From contig WPIO01000003.1 of the NCBI GenBank assembly GCA_009760855.2, forward strand, positions 5,582,501 to 5,644,500: DNA of 62,000 nucleotides. Direction: 5' to 3'. The DNA comes from Cristatella mucedo (lineage: Eukaryota; Bryozoa; Phylactolaemata; Cristatellidae). Both the position numbers and the translations under genes were made by a program. Position 1 is the first letter of the stretch; every line of letters starts with the position of its first letter. The notes beneath the pieces are model-generated. The model was not told where the DNA came from and made no database searches. It was given only the letters and a program-made list of their open reading frames with translations. This document shows positions 1-10,515 of this stretch, piece after piece.

Positions 1-224
1 CCGGCCTACGTCAGGTCTTCAAAAACCATGGTTACATGTCGTTACTGCAAATCAGGGCAATTCTACAGGCCAGGTCCTTGGCTAGCTGATGACCCATATC
101 ATATTACAGTTGTCCCAAGTTACCAAACCTGGGGACGTGAACATGCATGTTAGGTCGGCGTTATTTTCGCCGACTTTAATGAATCTGTATATTAGGTAAG
201 ATCGTGTGATTATAAGATAAGATC

Positions 225-377
225 GCTGATTTAACAGCTTCTTTGGTGCAGCAACAGAAGACCCTTTACGGCTATCACCACCGCTTGCAGCGGTAATAAA
301 GAATCGCCCACCGCACGGTTTGAACCCATGACTTTGGGGCCGAGGTCGAGAAAAGCAACCACCTTACCTAGTGAGCC
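225..377 (-). repeat. SINE-A copy (tRNA-derived)
   Basis: A full-length copy of the SINE-A family described at 53071-53240. On the minus strand it runs from a tRNA-like head, with a degraded B box close to GGTTTGAACCC, through a shared GGCGATTCTTTATT-type body to the family end GCTGTTAAATCAGC. Seen directly by alignment with about ten other copies in this window. Confidence 0.85.
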
Positions 378-689
378 ATCATGGCTCACCACATCATCAT
401 TTTGCTATCGCTGTCCCAATGCTTGGCTTGATTTTGTTGCTATTGCCAGGATCCCTGGATTGGATGACTCCATACCGGGACCTAGACGGAGCCGCCGAGG
501 TGGCCGAAAGCTCCGATCAGTCGGTACTCAAAGTACGGTCTCGTGTCGCTCTGTGCGGTCTCCCTCGAGAGCTGCTATGAAACGAGAACATTTAGTGGCC
601 ATCAGGCCTACTGCGATATATATGGTCCATCTAAAAGCTCGTCTTTGGAATCCTCACTCCATGTGCACTAAGCATCTTATAGTATACGA
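378..689. other. No recognised gene
   Basis: Unique-looking sequence between a SINE-A copy and the recognisable part of an L2 LINE. Overlapping ORFs are open here but match nothing I recognise. It may be decayed upstream sequence of the LINE. Confidence 0.4.
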
Positions 690-2035
690 AGTGATCATTG
701 ACGGTGGTGTCGGTCTGCTGGGCATCACTGGCACTGCTCTGCAGTGGTTCAGGTCATACCTCAGTGGGAGACTCCAGAGTGTTGACGTGAATGGACAAAG
801 ATCATGTGAAGTACCTCTGAAATATGGAGTACCTCAGGGCTCCGTGCTAGGTCCGGTTCTTTTCACGATTGTTATACTCTGCCTCTTGCTGATGTGATTG
901 CCAAGCACAATCTAGGCTTTCACTTCTATGCAGATGGCACTCAGTTGTACCTTTGCTTTGATCCCTCCCAGCCTTCGAGCACCTCAAATTCTCTAAACTC
1001 ACTAGCTGCATGCATTGATGACATCCGCACATGGATGGCAGCAAATTTTCTAAAACTTAACGATGATAAAACTAACTTACTAGTTATGGGCAAACCCAGT
1101 GTGATCCAGAGATTGGAAAGGCTGACTCTCAAAATTGGCTCTGCCAGCATATCTCCAGTTGAATCAGCTCGAAATCTAGGTGTCATATTCCAAAGCGACC
1201 TCTCGTTAGACGACCATATCAGCTCCACAGTCAAATCCGCCTATTTTCAGCTTCATAGCATTGCTAAAATTCGGGCTTGTTTAGATAAAGATACCACGTC
1301 CAAGTTGGTCCATGCATTCGTGACATCCCGTCTCGACTTCTGCAACTCACTGCTTACTGGCCTACCAGCATGTGTGATCAGGCGATTGCAGCTGGTGCAA
1401 AACTCTGCAGCTAGGCTTGTCTGTCGTGAGCGTCGCAGTTGCCACATTACTCCACTTCTCGCCGACCTGCACTGGCTACCAGTCAAGCAACGGATTGACT
1501 TCAAGGTTTTGTCGCTCATTTTTAGGTCCCTTCATTCTATGGCTCCAGCCTATCTGTCAGATATACTACCCCATCAGGCTAAGCATCGTACCACCCGCTT
1601 TTCGGAATCCAACAGTCTAGAAATACCTCATACAAACCTTAAATCCTTTGGAGACCGTGCATTTAGTTCATATGCTCCCAAAGCCTGGAACTCCCTCCCG
1701 ACCTGCGTCAGAACATCCCCTGACCTGACCACATTTAAAAGGAACCTAAAAACACACCTATTTAGGACAGCATTTAGTGGGTCCTTGTGATTCGTCCTTG
1801 ATGTGCTTATGCGTGCTGACACTGTGCATGCTGCCACTAACCACATTTGCATGCTGACCCTGTGCATGTCACCCCTAACCATATTATTCATTTCGTTTAT
1901 TTTTTTCAAGCATGATTTTACTTACCATTCAATGGCATTTCACTTTACAGCAAATGTAAAGCGCGTGTAGAGAGATTAAGTTCTCTGAGGGCGCTTTATC
2001 AAGTGAATTATTATTATTATTATTATTATTATTAC
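690..2035 (+). mobile_element. L2-clade LINE, family L2-1, 5'-truncated copy
   Basis: A 5'-truncated non-LTR retrotransposon. It begins inside the reverse transcriptase (GVPQGSVLGPVLF at 823-861), continues through the C-terminal region, and ends with the family 3' tail: an inverted-repeat hairpin (AAAGCGC ... GAGGGCGCTTT, 1959-2000) followed by (ATT)n. That hairpin plus a short microsatellite is the usual 3' end of L2/CR1-type LINEs. This is the best-preserved L2-1 copy in the window and serves as reference for the others. Confidence 0.9.
894..1790 (+). pseudogene. L2 reverse transcriptase, C-terminal half
   Basis: A 298-codon open frame encoding the second half of an L2-type reverse transcriptase and its C-terminal extension. 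It contains the active-site block as FYADGTQLY near residues 12-20, where functional enzymes have YADD, so one catalytic aspartate is replaced. Downstream are typical L2 blocks: RLDFCNSLLTGLP, LHWLPVKQRIDFKVL, and the terminal LKSFGDRAFS ... WNSLPTCVR. The fingers motif GVPQGSVLGP lies just upstream in another frame, so a frameshift separates them near 870-895. The enzyme would perform target-primed reverse transcription of LINE and SINE RNA; this copy is dead. Confidence 0.88.
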
Positions 2036-2103
2036 CGAGACCTGGCTGAAATCGACACACTGCCGAACCATAACTAACGTGACCCCTGACAGGTTAACAA
2101 TAG

Positions 2104-2448
2104 TAATAAACTTGATAAAGCGCCCTCAGAGAACTCAATCTCTTTCTAGGCGCTTTACATTTGCTACAAAGGGAAACGCGATTGAACGGTGAGTAATATC
2201 ATGTTTGATAAACAACATGAATAACATGGTTAGTAGCGGCATGCACAGGGTCAGCATGCAAATGTGGTTAGTGGCAGCATGCACAGGGTAACCACACATA
2301 AGCACATAAAGGACGAATCATAGAGACCCACTAAATGCTGTCCTAAATAGATGCATTTCAAGTTCTTTTCAAATGTGGTAAAGTCAGGGGATGTTATGAT
2401 GCAAGTCGCGAGTGAGTTCCAGACTTTGGGAGCATATGAACTAAGATG
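2104..2448 (-). mobile_element. L2-1 LINE 3' end
   Basis: Minus-strand 3' terminal fragment of L2-1: the hairpin tail (rc of CTTGATAAAGCGCCCTCAGAGAAC) at the low-coordinate end, then the 3' UTR with its GCATGC-rich repeats, then the last codons of the ORF. It lies inverted against the copy ending at 2035, with about 70 bp between them. Confidence 0.85.
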
Positions 2449-2941
2449 TATCGTTTTTTCACACCCCTAGATCAATTAAAACTGGTGGATGAGTCGCTAT
2501 CGTCGCCCGTTCCTTCCTCAATTTCAAACTGTTTACAGTCCTCTCAAAGCATTTTTTTGAATCTCTGGTTATTAGTATCTCCGACAACAAGCTGCCAATG
2601 GTGGCAGGATTTTGTTGCCCCAGATATCAAGTCCTCACTTTTTCTTATTTCATCTTGATTCCGTATGCAAGAAATAAATCTTTCCTCATTATTCGTGATT
2701 TTAATATTATTTTTATAATTTATCTGATGGCCTCTGCGCCACATTTTGTGAACTGACTGACTCATTTTCTCTTGTGGCTCATGAGCATAACCCTACTCAT
2801 ATAAGGGTCACACACTCGACCAAATTTTCATCAACAACTTTATACTATCGTCACTTATTATTACAGAAATTTGCCTAACTGACCACATGCAGCTCTCATT
2901 TAGTCAATACTGAGTGGCTTTTTTCACATCCAAAATCATAT

Positions 2942-3229
2942 GTGAATCATGAAACCTCCAGAAGCTTGACATCGATACTGCTAAAGAGAAAATATCTTCT
3001 TTGCACCTGCTGTTCAACCCCCCCTTCCGACCTGTCATCATTGATAGAATGCTACAACACGACACTTGCTGGTGTGTTTAGCGAGTTTGAACCAGTATTT
3101 AAGCTTAGTGTTCACCCTGACGCCCCATTGTTTACTGCAGACATAAAACTATCTTGGTCTACTAAACGCAAGCTTCAGAAACCATACAAAATATCAATAT
3201 CAGGACTGGCTGTCCATCGTCATCCATAG
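2942..3229 (+). pseudogene. L2 endonuclease-RT linker fragment
   Basis: A 95-codon frame inside the decayed LINE at 2460-4690. The pattern (LIECYNTTLAGVF, DAPLFTADIKLSWSTKRKLQ, GLAVHRH) follows the conserved linker between the apurinic-type endonuclease and reverse transcriptase of L2 elements. It has no upstream start of its own and is a fragment, not a gene. Confidence 0.65.
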
Positions 3230-3359
3230 GGAGACTTCTATAGATAATGCCAATTGATCATAGCAAAGGCCGAGTCAAGCTTCTACAAAAAATAGTGTTG
3301 AATCACATTTGCACAATCCAAAAATGATTATGTCTACCACTATCTTCTTAGCTCCTGGG

Positions 3360-3513
3360 TCTTAGCCCAGGAGCTAAGGTGCTCGCTCTTCACGTCCCGG
3401 GTGGCGGTTTCGAGTTCTGCAGTAGGCGAACCTTTATTACTCACTGCAAGCTGTGCTGACGGCCGATGGAGCTCCTCTAACGCTATATAAATGAGGCTGT
3501 TAAGTCAGCTAAG
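3360..3513 (+). repeat. SINE-A copy
   Basis: Plus-strand copy with A-box-like TAGCCCAGGAGCTAAGGTG, a decayed B box (GGTTTCGAGTTC), and the family end CGCTATATAAATGAGGCTGTTAAGTCAGC. Inserted in an L2-1 LINE. Confidence 0.85.
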
Positions 3514-3825
3514 CTTTTTTTCTTAGCCGCCTCCGAGTTAGCTTCTTACTTAGTTATCCTAGTGGTGAGCTAGCCGATCGCTTCTCTAGATTCTTAGTCG
3601 GGAAGATACACACTATCATTGAGCCAATTACTAAGGTAGCAGCATCTCTTCTTGACACCCGTCCCTTAATAACATCAACACAGAACTTGCGTCCCTCAAT
3701 TCCGTGCACTACTCAATGTCAACATTCAAGGACATCCCAGCCCTCTGAATTCTACATCCCAGCCTTCCAGCACGTGGAATTCTCTTAACCTCCCTGCTGC
3801 ATGTATTGACGACTTCTGCACATGG

Positions 3826-4350
3826 ATGACAGCAAACTTTCTAAAATTAAATGATGATAAAACCAACTTACTAGTAATGGGCAAACCAAGAGTGATTCAG
3901 AAATTGGAAAGGCTAACGCTCAAAATCGGCTCTGCCAGCATATTTCCTATTGAATCTGCACGAAATCTAGGTGTCACGTTACAAAGTGACCTCTCATTAG
4001 ACGACTACATCAGCTCCACCGTCAAGTCTGCCTACTTTGAGCTACCTAACATTGCTAAAATTTGGGCTTGTTCTTGTCTACCGGGCAGTGCACTCTGGCG
4101 CTTACCGCTGGTGCAAAACTCTGCAGCTAGGCTTGACTGTCGTGAGCATCGCAGTTGCCACAACACACCACTTCTCGCCGACCTGCTCTAGCTCCCAGGC
4201 AAGCAACACATCGACTTCAAGGTTTTGTTGTTCACTTTTAGGTCCCTTTATTCTCTGGCTCCATCCTATCTATAAGAAATACTCCCCCGCCAGGCCAAGC
4301 ATCGTACCCCTTGCTGTTCTGACTCAAACCGCTTAGCTCTGCCTTGCAAC
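3826..4350 (+). pseudogene. L2-1 RT C-terminal fragment
   Basis: Overlapping short frames (3826-4191, then other frames to about 4350) match the C-terminal part of the L2-1 RT at 894-1790: NFLKLNDDKTNLLVMGKPRV, then ARNLGVTLQSDLSLDDYISS. A deletion after IAKI removes the middle, and two or more frameshifts follow. Confidence 0.8.
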
Positions 4351-4690
4351 AACCTCAAATACTTTGGAAACCATGCCTTCATTTCGTATGCTCCCAAAGC
4401 CTGGAACTCACTCTCAACTGACATTACGACATTCCCCGACGCGACGATATTTAAAAAAGAAACTTAAATCACCTATTTTTGACAGCAGTCAGAGTTATTC
4501 GTGCTTTGTGGGCTTATATGTGCTGGCACTTCTACATGTTGACCACATGCATGTTCCATCTAACAATGTCATGCTTATGACATTGCTAACGCTACCACTA
4601 ACCATTCGGTCATGCTTTCTTTATAGCATCTGTAAAGTGCCTAAAAGACATTAAATTCTCTGATGGCACTATAAAAATGTATTATAATTT

Positions 4691-5429
4691 AGGCTAACTG
4701 ACATTGATCAGCTGCTCCTGCAGCGAGCAGGCCGATTCGACAGGCAGAAATCTCACAGAAAGCTAATGAGCCTCCCTGCTTTCGGAAAGCCCCCCTCGTG
4801 ATCCTACCACAATTGCTGTGCCCTATTGTTCACTGCTCGAAGACAAAGGTCGTTTTTAGCCGAGAAGCTCTCGTGAACCCCTAAAATTAAGCCAGACTGG
4901 TGCTATGCTACACATTCAACACAGCACGCGTTCTCCCACAGCGTCTGACTCAGTCTCACCGAATTCGAAAGCGATCTCGATCTGTGATTTCTGTTAGCTA
5001 TGCCTCTGCAAGTGCATTTGTTACCAGCCAGAGGTCTTACTTGCGGGTGGCTGTCTGTATATTCACTACAGCATACCGGCCTAAGCGTGATACTTGATTG
5101 CTTTTGCATGCTGGATACCCCGCATGGCACTGACGCTTGGGTACGGATTTTTTTTCAGCCAGTTGTAAAGCACCCTGGGATAGTTTAGTTTTAGATGTTA
5201 GAGGGCTGTGCAAACAGCTGTCACTGCCACTAACGGCTGCCACTGCATTCGCTGCCACCATCGGTGGCCCTGCATGGCTGTGGTGGGTGAGTCTGTGTCG
5301 TCCGAGTAGTATGGGATTTTTCCATTTCGCACCCTGACCCTCACTCGAGCACACTTCAAAATTCGACCTCGCATCTCTCGGTCTCCTTTTGAAGTGGCCC
5401 TCCTGAGTGTCAGTGTCCGAAATAGAAAA
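4691..5429. other. No recognised gene (left flank of the viral-like element)
   Basis: Mixed-composition host sequence with several short overlapping ORFs on both strands, none recognisable. Base composition changes sharply to AT-rich close to 5430, which I take as the approximate left edge of the Polinton-like element. Confidence 0.45.
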
Positions 5430-5552
5430 ATCAAATCCTACTCCTTCTGAGCAATAGAAAACAATAGACTATTCCAAAAATTTAGTTATTATATATTATA
5501 GTAAAAAAATTCTGAGTTTCTAAATTTGATTTAAAGAAAAATATTTATATAT

Positions 5553-5561
5553 TATAAGATG
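5553..5561 (+). promoter_or_regulatory. TATAAG-ATG start motif
   Basis: TATAAG directly abutting the first ATG of the element, a variant of the TATAGA(A)-ATG motif seen before other genes of the element. Confidence 0.4.
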
Positions 5562-6679
5562 TCTGAAATAAATTTATTTTCACGGCATGAGGGAGAATCT
5601 TTCAACGACCATGCAAAAAGATTTGTATTTTCTTATGAACAGCGTTTTAAAGTTAAACCTTCTTTTACTAAGAAATGTGGTAAGTTAACTAGAATTGTTC
5701 ATTATCCAGTTTCCGCAGCTGATTTAAAAGAATTGATTGAACGTCTTTCTGTTAATAAAATAATTAAACCAAAAAATCAGAAAGTAAAATTTGTTTTTAT
5801 AAAGAAGCAAAACGTCTTTGTAAAATAGATACTAGTGGATGGTTTTTAGGTAGAATGAGTACTAGTGGTATTTTAATAGATTATAAGTATGAAGTTTTTG
5901 AGGCAGAAGATGCAGATTTAGAAGTGTTTAAGAAAAAAGTCTCTCCTGAATTAATAAATGTTATGAAAGACATCTCTATTCAATATGGTAATGTGAAAAT
6001 GAGTCTTCTTTTGCAACTAAAGATAGAAAATGCTAAGAAAGATATTATCTATGCTCCAATTGATGGTCTTTCCCCAATAGCATTAAGTAGAGTCTCTCAT
6101 TTTAATTCAATAATTTATCAGCATTTTGCAAAGATTAATAATACTGTAGATGAATGGAATGAAGGTGGTTCTTTCTGTAGAATTGTTGGCATATCTAATG
6201 CATTTGCAAAGTTTACAGTTTTTACTCCACAATTGCGAGGCTCGTATTGTGAATTACCAATAAAGTTAAGAAATAAGAGATGTGTTATAAATATAACAAA
6301 TACAGATGACAACTGTTGTGCTTTGTGGTGTGTTCTGAGAGCATTACATCCGAGAGAGAATCATCCGGAAGTAATTCCTGACCTAAGACAAATGATGCTT
6401 GAGAAATATTCAGATATACCGCCTTTAATAAAACATCTATTCTTTCCTATAGATGATAAAGATCCAAGGAATCAGTTTATGGTTAACGGTAATGTACCAA
6501 TTAGAGCAGACGATATTCCAAAACTTTCAAAATTGTTCAATGTTTCAATAAATGTGTATGAGTATAACAATTCAGTTTATCCATTAATTGAAGGTGAAAA
6601 GCATATAGATCTACTTCTTTATTCTAATCAAGATAAATTGCATTACAAAATCAAAATCTCATTACATTCTCGCTACTAA
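5559..6679 (+). pseudogene. OTU-like N-terminal region of the PolB protein
   Basis: Two open frames, 5559-5828 (89 codons) and 5855-6679 (274 codons), in different frames; the first ends in a stop at 5826 and the second continues with no own promoter, so they are probably one protein broken near 5800. The second frame holds NITNTDDNCCALWCVLRALH at residues about 150-169 and a C-terminal LLYSNQDKLHYKIK. The D-x-N-C ... H-Y arrangement resembles the catalytic centre of OTU-type cysteine proteases. In many invertebrate PolB-like proteins I know, a similar domain (NTD-[DN]-C...DIPKFE.LN.ISINVY) precedes the polymerase, and the DIPKLSKLFNVSINVYEY block here fits that pattern. The protease role is inference. 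Confidence 0.65.
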
Positions 6680-6684
6680 CAAAT

Positions 6685-9633
6685 TTTAATGCACTTTGTA
6701 GAACAGATAAAAATAGTGGTAGAACAAGATTATTTTGTAAAAGATGTCTCTCAAGATTTCATGAACAAGAAAAGTTGGATAAACATGTTGCAGATTGCAA
6801 TTCAGAGCATTGTGGAATCTCAAGAATAAAAATGCCAGCAGCTAATACAAGAAAAAATGTAACAGGAGATTTAGTTATGTTTAGAGATTTTGACAAAATG
6901 ATCAAGTCGCCATTAGTTGCATATGCAGATTTTGAATGTTTATTAGGAACAATTGATAAACCAGAAGAATCAGTAAAAGGATCTGTAAATCAACATAAAC
7001 CTTGTTCTGCTGGCTATGTAATTGTAAACATGAAAAAAAGGTTGTAACAGAATATACGCAAGTTTTCGGTGCTGACTGTGTTAAGGATTTCATTGTATCT
7101 TTAAAGAGAGATTGTAAAAAACAGGTAAATAAACTAAAAGTAATACTTGAAAAAAATGAAGTGTTTGATAAAAAAACAATGAGAGAAGAAGAGAGTAAAG
7201 ATTTTAACAACGCATCTGTCTGTTGTATTTGTGGAAAATGCTTAACTGAAGATCAAAAAGTTCTTGATCTTTGCCATCTTAATGGAAAATATAGAGGTGC
7301 GGTACATGATGTCTGCAACAAAAAACTAAGAATTTGTCCAAAAAACTTTAAACTTCCAGTTTATATTCATAATCTAAGAGGATATGCTTCACGTCTGATT
7401 GTTAGTGCGCTTAATTGCGATGAGGATAAAAAACAAGTAATTACTAATAAAAAAGAGAAGTTTTTAACAATAAGTTTTGGAAATCTTTGTTTTGGAGATT
7501 CATATCAATGATTACAAAATCCATTTCATAAATTGGTAAAAAATGTGTCTAAAGCAAATGATAAATTCGATATAATAAAACAACACTTTGAAAAGATTTA
7601 TGATAAAGAAATTGACGATAAAAAATTTGATTATAGAAAGATGTCACTACTAACAAAAAAGGTAATTACCCATATGAGTACATTCTTTTGCTAGATTTGG
7701 TGAGACAAGTTTACCACCAATTGAAAAGTTTTATTCAAGTATTAGTGGGCATATTTCAGAAGAAAATTATGCTCATGAAAACAAAGTTTGGAAAGCTTTT
7801 GTAATAAAAATGTTGAGAGAATATCATTATTTATATTTAAAGATTGATGTTTTAGCTTTAGCAGATGTTTTTGAGAGATTTCGCGATCTAATAATTACAC
7901 ATTGTCAGATAGATCCTGCAAAGTTTATAACAACTCCACAATTAACTTGGACAGCAGGATTAAAATATACAGGAGTTGTTCTTGAATTGCTAACTGATCT
8001 AGATATGTATCTATTCTTTGAAAAAGGAATTTGTGGAGGAAAGACGCAAGTATCAAAACGTAAAGCTAAAGCAGATAATAGTAGATGTAGCAATTTTAAT
8101 CCAGATAAGTTGAAGTCATACTTATTATACTTTGATGCAACTAATCTTTATGGTTGGGCTATGAAGCAATTTCTACCAACTGGCGGATTTAACTTTTTAT
8201 CAAATCAAAAAGTAAAATCATGGAATGAAGATAAAAACAATAAAATTAAAAAGTGTAAGCTTTTATCAAATAAAGGTTATGCTCTTGAAGTTAATATACA
8301 CTGTCCAAACGATAAGCATGATTTATTTTCTGACTAACTTTTACTTCCTGAAAACAAACAGATAAGGAAGAATAAACACTTAGAGTATCAAAACTCTTTT
8401 AATAGAGGAAACGATCCAGTTGAAAAGCTTATTTTAGATTTGGAACCAAAACAAAAGTATTTAATTCATTATCTTTATCTTAAGAACTTTATTCAATTAT
8501 GGTATGAGTTGACACACATTCATAGAGTATTAGAGTTTGATCAATCTGACTGGTTATAGTTGTACATTGATAACAATACAAAGTTTTGGGGTAAAGCAGC
8601 AAATGATTTTAAAAAGGATTTCTTCAAGTTATTAAATAATTCATTCTTTGGTAATGTTAGAGGTAGAAAAAATGTTGAGTTACTTAATGAAGAAATAGAT
8701 CAAGAGTTGGCTAAGGTGAATAAAATATATAGAAGTCCAAGATTTGTAGATAGAAAGATATTAACTAATCACATTATCTGCATAGAAAGTAGTAAGGAAT
8801 CTGTAACTTTAAACAAACCTATTTATGTTGGAGTTTGCATACTTGATTTATCTAAAGTATTAATGCAGAAATTCTATTATCTAACAATGAAAAAAGATAT
8901 GGATCAAAGATAAACTTGATGTATACTGATACTGATTCACTCGCCATGGAGATATTTACTGGGGATGTTTATAGAGACTTTATCGATTACCCAAAATCAT
9001 TAGATCTAAATACTTTTCCAGATGATTATCCTTTTTGGAATGATAAGAAAGCAAAAAGTATTATAAAAGGAAACAGTAAAGTTGTTGTCAAATTTAAAGA
9101 TGAGATAACGGATAAGGTAAATGCAGCAATTTTAGATGAATGTGTTTTTCTAAGGCCAAAACTTTACTCTTATACTATTTACACTGATAAAGAAGTATTT
9201 GATGATAAAAAGAAAACAAATTGGAACAGTTAAAAAAAAATTATGAGATGAACGAAATGCTTGGTAAGGAAAAGGAACAAATAGGGCAATCTAAAAAAGC
9301 TAAAGGTGTTAACAAACATGTTGTTGATAAACACTGTAAACATGAAGACTCTATAAACTGCTTAGATTAAAAGGTAGAAAAAAGTGTGAGCAATCATTGA
9401 TTAGTAGTGAAAAACATGTAATGTATACAATCAAACAAAACAGAGTAGCATCATCTGCCTTTGATTCAACGAGATACTGGTTGGACTGTGGAATCTGTAG
9501 CTACGCTTGTGGGCACTATAATATTGCTGATGCGTTGAGTAATAATCTAAATCCAGGACGGTGTAATACTTGCAATGTTGGTGAATTAAAGAATGTTAAC
9601 GCTACGAATATAGATGCCCAAACGAAAAAGTGA
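6685..9633 (+). pseudogene. Protein-primed family B DNA polymerase (broken)
   Basis: The replicative polymerase of the element, spread over at least seven frames. Seen in order: zinc finger CKRCLSRFHEQEKLDKHVADC (from about 6747); exonuclease motif I VAYADFECLL (6913-6942); a C..C/HNH-like cluster CCICGKCLTE ... CHLNGKYRGAVHDVCN (7219-7320); HNLRGYASRLIV (7369-7404); YLKIDVLALADVFERFRD (from 7834); polymerase motif A YFDATNLYGWAMKQFLP (8128-8178); motif B KDFFKLLNNSFFG (8617-8655); motif C MYTDTDSL (8919-8942); and C-terminal KKAKGV and SEKHVMYTI blocks. Breaks: frameshifts near 6685, 7035, 7690, 8890, 9225 and 9390; in-frame stops at 7509, 8335, 8557 and 9367. The catalytic aspartates of motifs A and C are still visible. 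Its order and motifs match Polinton/adintovirus-type PolB. Confidence 0.88.
9609..9616 (+). promoter_or_regulatory. TATAG-ATG start motif
   Basis: TATAG directly followed by the ATG of the 48-residue ORF at 9614, inside the 3' end of the polymerase gene. Confidence 0.45.
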
Positions 9634-9760
9634 AGAAATCATTGAACCTAAACCAAAAGTAAAAGTAGAGCATGATTTACGAAAGGTAACAAAAGAAATG
9701 GAGTATGAAAGAGCAAAAGAAGAATTAATTATTGAAATGGCAGGAATAAACTTATATTAA
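9614..9760 (+). CDS. Small charged ORF, 48 aa, unknown
   Basis: An intact ORF overlapping the end of the polymerase remnant. It begins MPKRKSEEIIEPKPKVKVEH, is rich in Lys and Glu, and ends MAGINLY. The start is preceded directly by TATAG, the motif seen at other starts in the element, which supports it as a real gene. The N-terminal PKRK is compatible with a nuclear localisation signal. No family recognised; alternatively it is a chance remnant. Confidence 0.45.
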   Translation: MPKRKSEEIIEPKPKVKVEHDLRKVTKEMEYERAKEELIIEMAGINLY

Positions 9761-9772
9761 AAAAATCTTTAT

Positions 9773-9782
9773 TATAGAAATG
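9773..9782 (+). promoter_or_regulatory. TATAGAA-ATG start motif
   Basis: TATAGAA directly before the ATG of the acidic-protein ORF at 9780. Confidence 0.5.
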
Positions 9783-9991
9783 GAAAAAGTTAAAATTAAA
9801 AATGAAAAAGTTTAACAATCTGTATCTGAATATGAAGAATCCGACAACAGGATGATTCTGATTACAATCCAGAAGACTCAGAATATGAAAGTGATGACTC
9901 AGAGTATGACAGCGAGGAAGGCTACGAACAAGCATTTAATTTTGAAGAGGAGATAGAATGCAATTACGTAAATGAAGAAGATGAATTATAA
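9780..9991 (+). pseudogene. Small acidic protein (broken)
   Basis: Begins MEKVKIKNEKV, then a stop at 9813; the same frame continues to about 9845, after which the coding signal moves to another frame that is extremely acidic (DYNPEDSEYESDDSEYDSEE, then FNFEEEIECNYVNEEDEL to a stop at 9989). Strings of Asp, Ser and Glu with regularly spaced Tyr look like a disordered acidic tail. Directly preceded by the TATAGAA-ATG motif. No family recognised. Confidence 0.5.
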
Positions 9992-10005
9992 AACATTAAT
10001 ATTTA

Positions 10006-10014
10006 TATAGAATG
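10006..10014 (+). promoter_or_regulatory. TATAGA-ATG start motif
   Basis: TATAGA directly before the ATG at 10012, within ATTTATATAGAATGG, which is nearly identical to the sequence before the capsid gene at 11059. Confidence 0.55.
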
Positions 10015-10287
10015 GATGTTTCTAGAATTCTTAGTTGTGAACAATCGAGAGATATGGCTCTTAAAATTTGTCTACAGAAGTTAAAGGGAGTAGATCAGAG
10101 AATTGTCAAGCATTCACTTGATAAACTTATTCCAGATATGGATAGCTTGTACACTGCTGTTCTTGTTGAGATTTGCGATACCTGTGATAAACTTATGGAA
10201 TGCAGAAGTAAGATAACTGCAATATTGTTAGAAGCAGATAAAAAGTCAAAAACTCCAAAAAATAAACAGGGTGTACAAATTAATTAA
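10012..10287 (+). CDS. Small helical protein, 91 aa, unknown
   Basis: An intact ORF in the small-gene cluster between polymerase and capsid. Sequence such as KICLQKLKGVDQRIVKHSL and LVEICDTCDKLMECRSKI suggests an all-helical protein with a pair of CxxC-spaced cysteines; the C-terminus is basic (KKSKTPKNKQ). The start is fixed by the abutting TATAGA motif. Position suggests a virion or DNA-binding accessory protein, but that is inference. Being short, it may have stayed open by chance. Confidence 0.6.
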   Translation: MDVSRILSCEQSRDMALKICLQKLKGVDQRIVKHSLDKLIPDMDSLYTAVLVEICDTCDKLMECRSKITAILLEADKKSKTPKNKQGVQIN

Positions 10288-10319
10288 TTTTGAATTAAAT
10301 GTTTTTCTTCATAGTATAT

Positions 10320-10484
10320 ATGGAAGTAAAAAATTATAAGATTATTAATTCAATTCAAGACATTAGTGAAGGTAGAAAGTTAAAATTAAATGATAAACTT
10401 ATTAAAATTATATTTGATATGTGTATCCATGAAGATAAGTATGAGGAGCTTAAGATTAAAGCAAGAGAGTTAATAAAAGACTAG
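10320..10484 (+). CDS. Small ORF, 54 aa, unknown
   Basis: An intact ORF beginning MEVKNYKIINSIQDISEGRK and ending KARELIKD. It lies 32 nt after the 91-residue ORF and 31 nt before the next one, the tight spacing typical of this element. The ATG follows TAGTATAT. An upstream in-frame ATG at 10299 would add seven residues (MFFFIVY). Mostly charged helix; no family recognised. Confidence 0.5.
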   Translation: MEVKNYKIINSIQDISEGRKLKLNDKLIKIIFDMCIHEDKYEELKIKARELIKD

Positions 10485-10515
10485 TTTTTTGTATTTTTTT
10501 ATAATATCATATTAA

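Larger units (their letters stand above)
2460..4690 (+). mobile_element. L2-1 LINE, degenerate long copy with SINE insertion
   Basis: A heavily decayed, longer copy of L2-1. The segment 2700-3250 encodes the end of the endonuclease and the linker to the RT (ECYNTTLAGVFSEFEPVF and GLAVHRHP resemble the L2 linker patterns YNTTL...L and GLTVHREIF). A SINE-A copy interrupts it at 3360-3513. RT C-terminal sequence resumes at about 3745 (MTANFLKLNDDKTNLLVMGK), with deletions and frameshifts, and the tail hairpin and poor (ATT) repeat end it near 4690. Confidence 0.75.

Noticed and set aside
4900-5434. Cluster of overlapping ORFs left of the element
   Set aside because: Six short frames on both strands with no homology or start signals; typical of random open frames.
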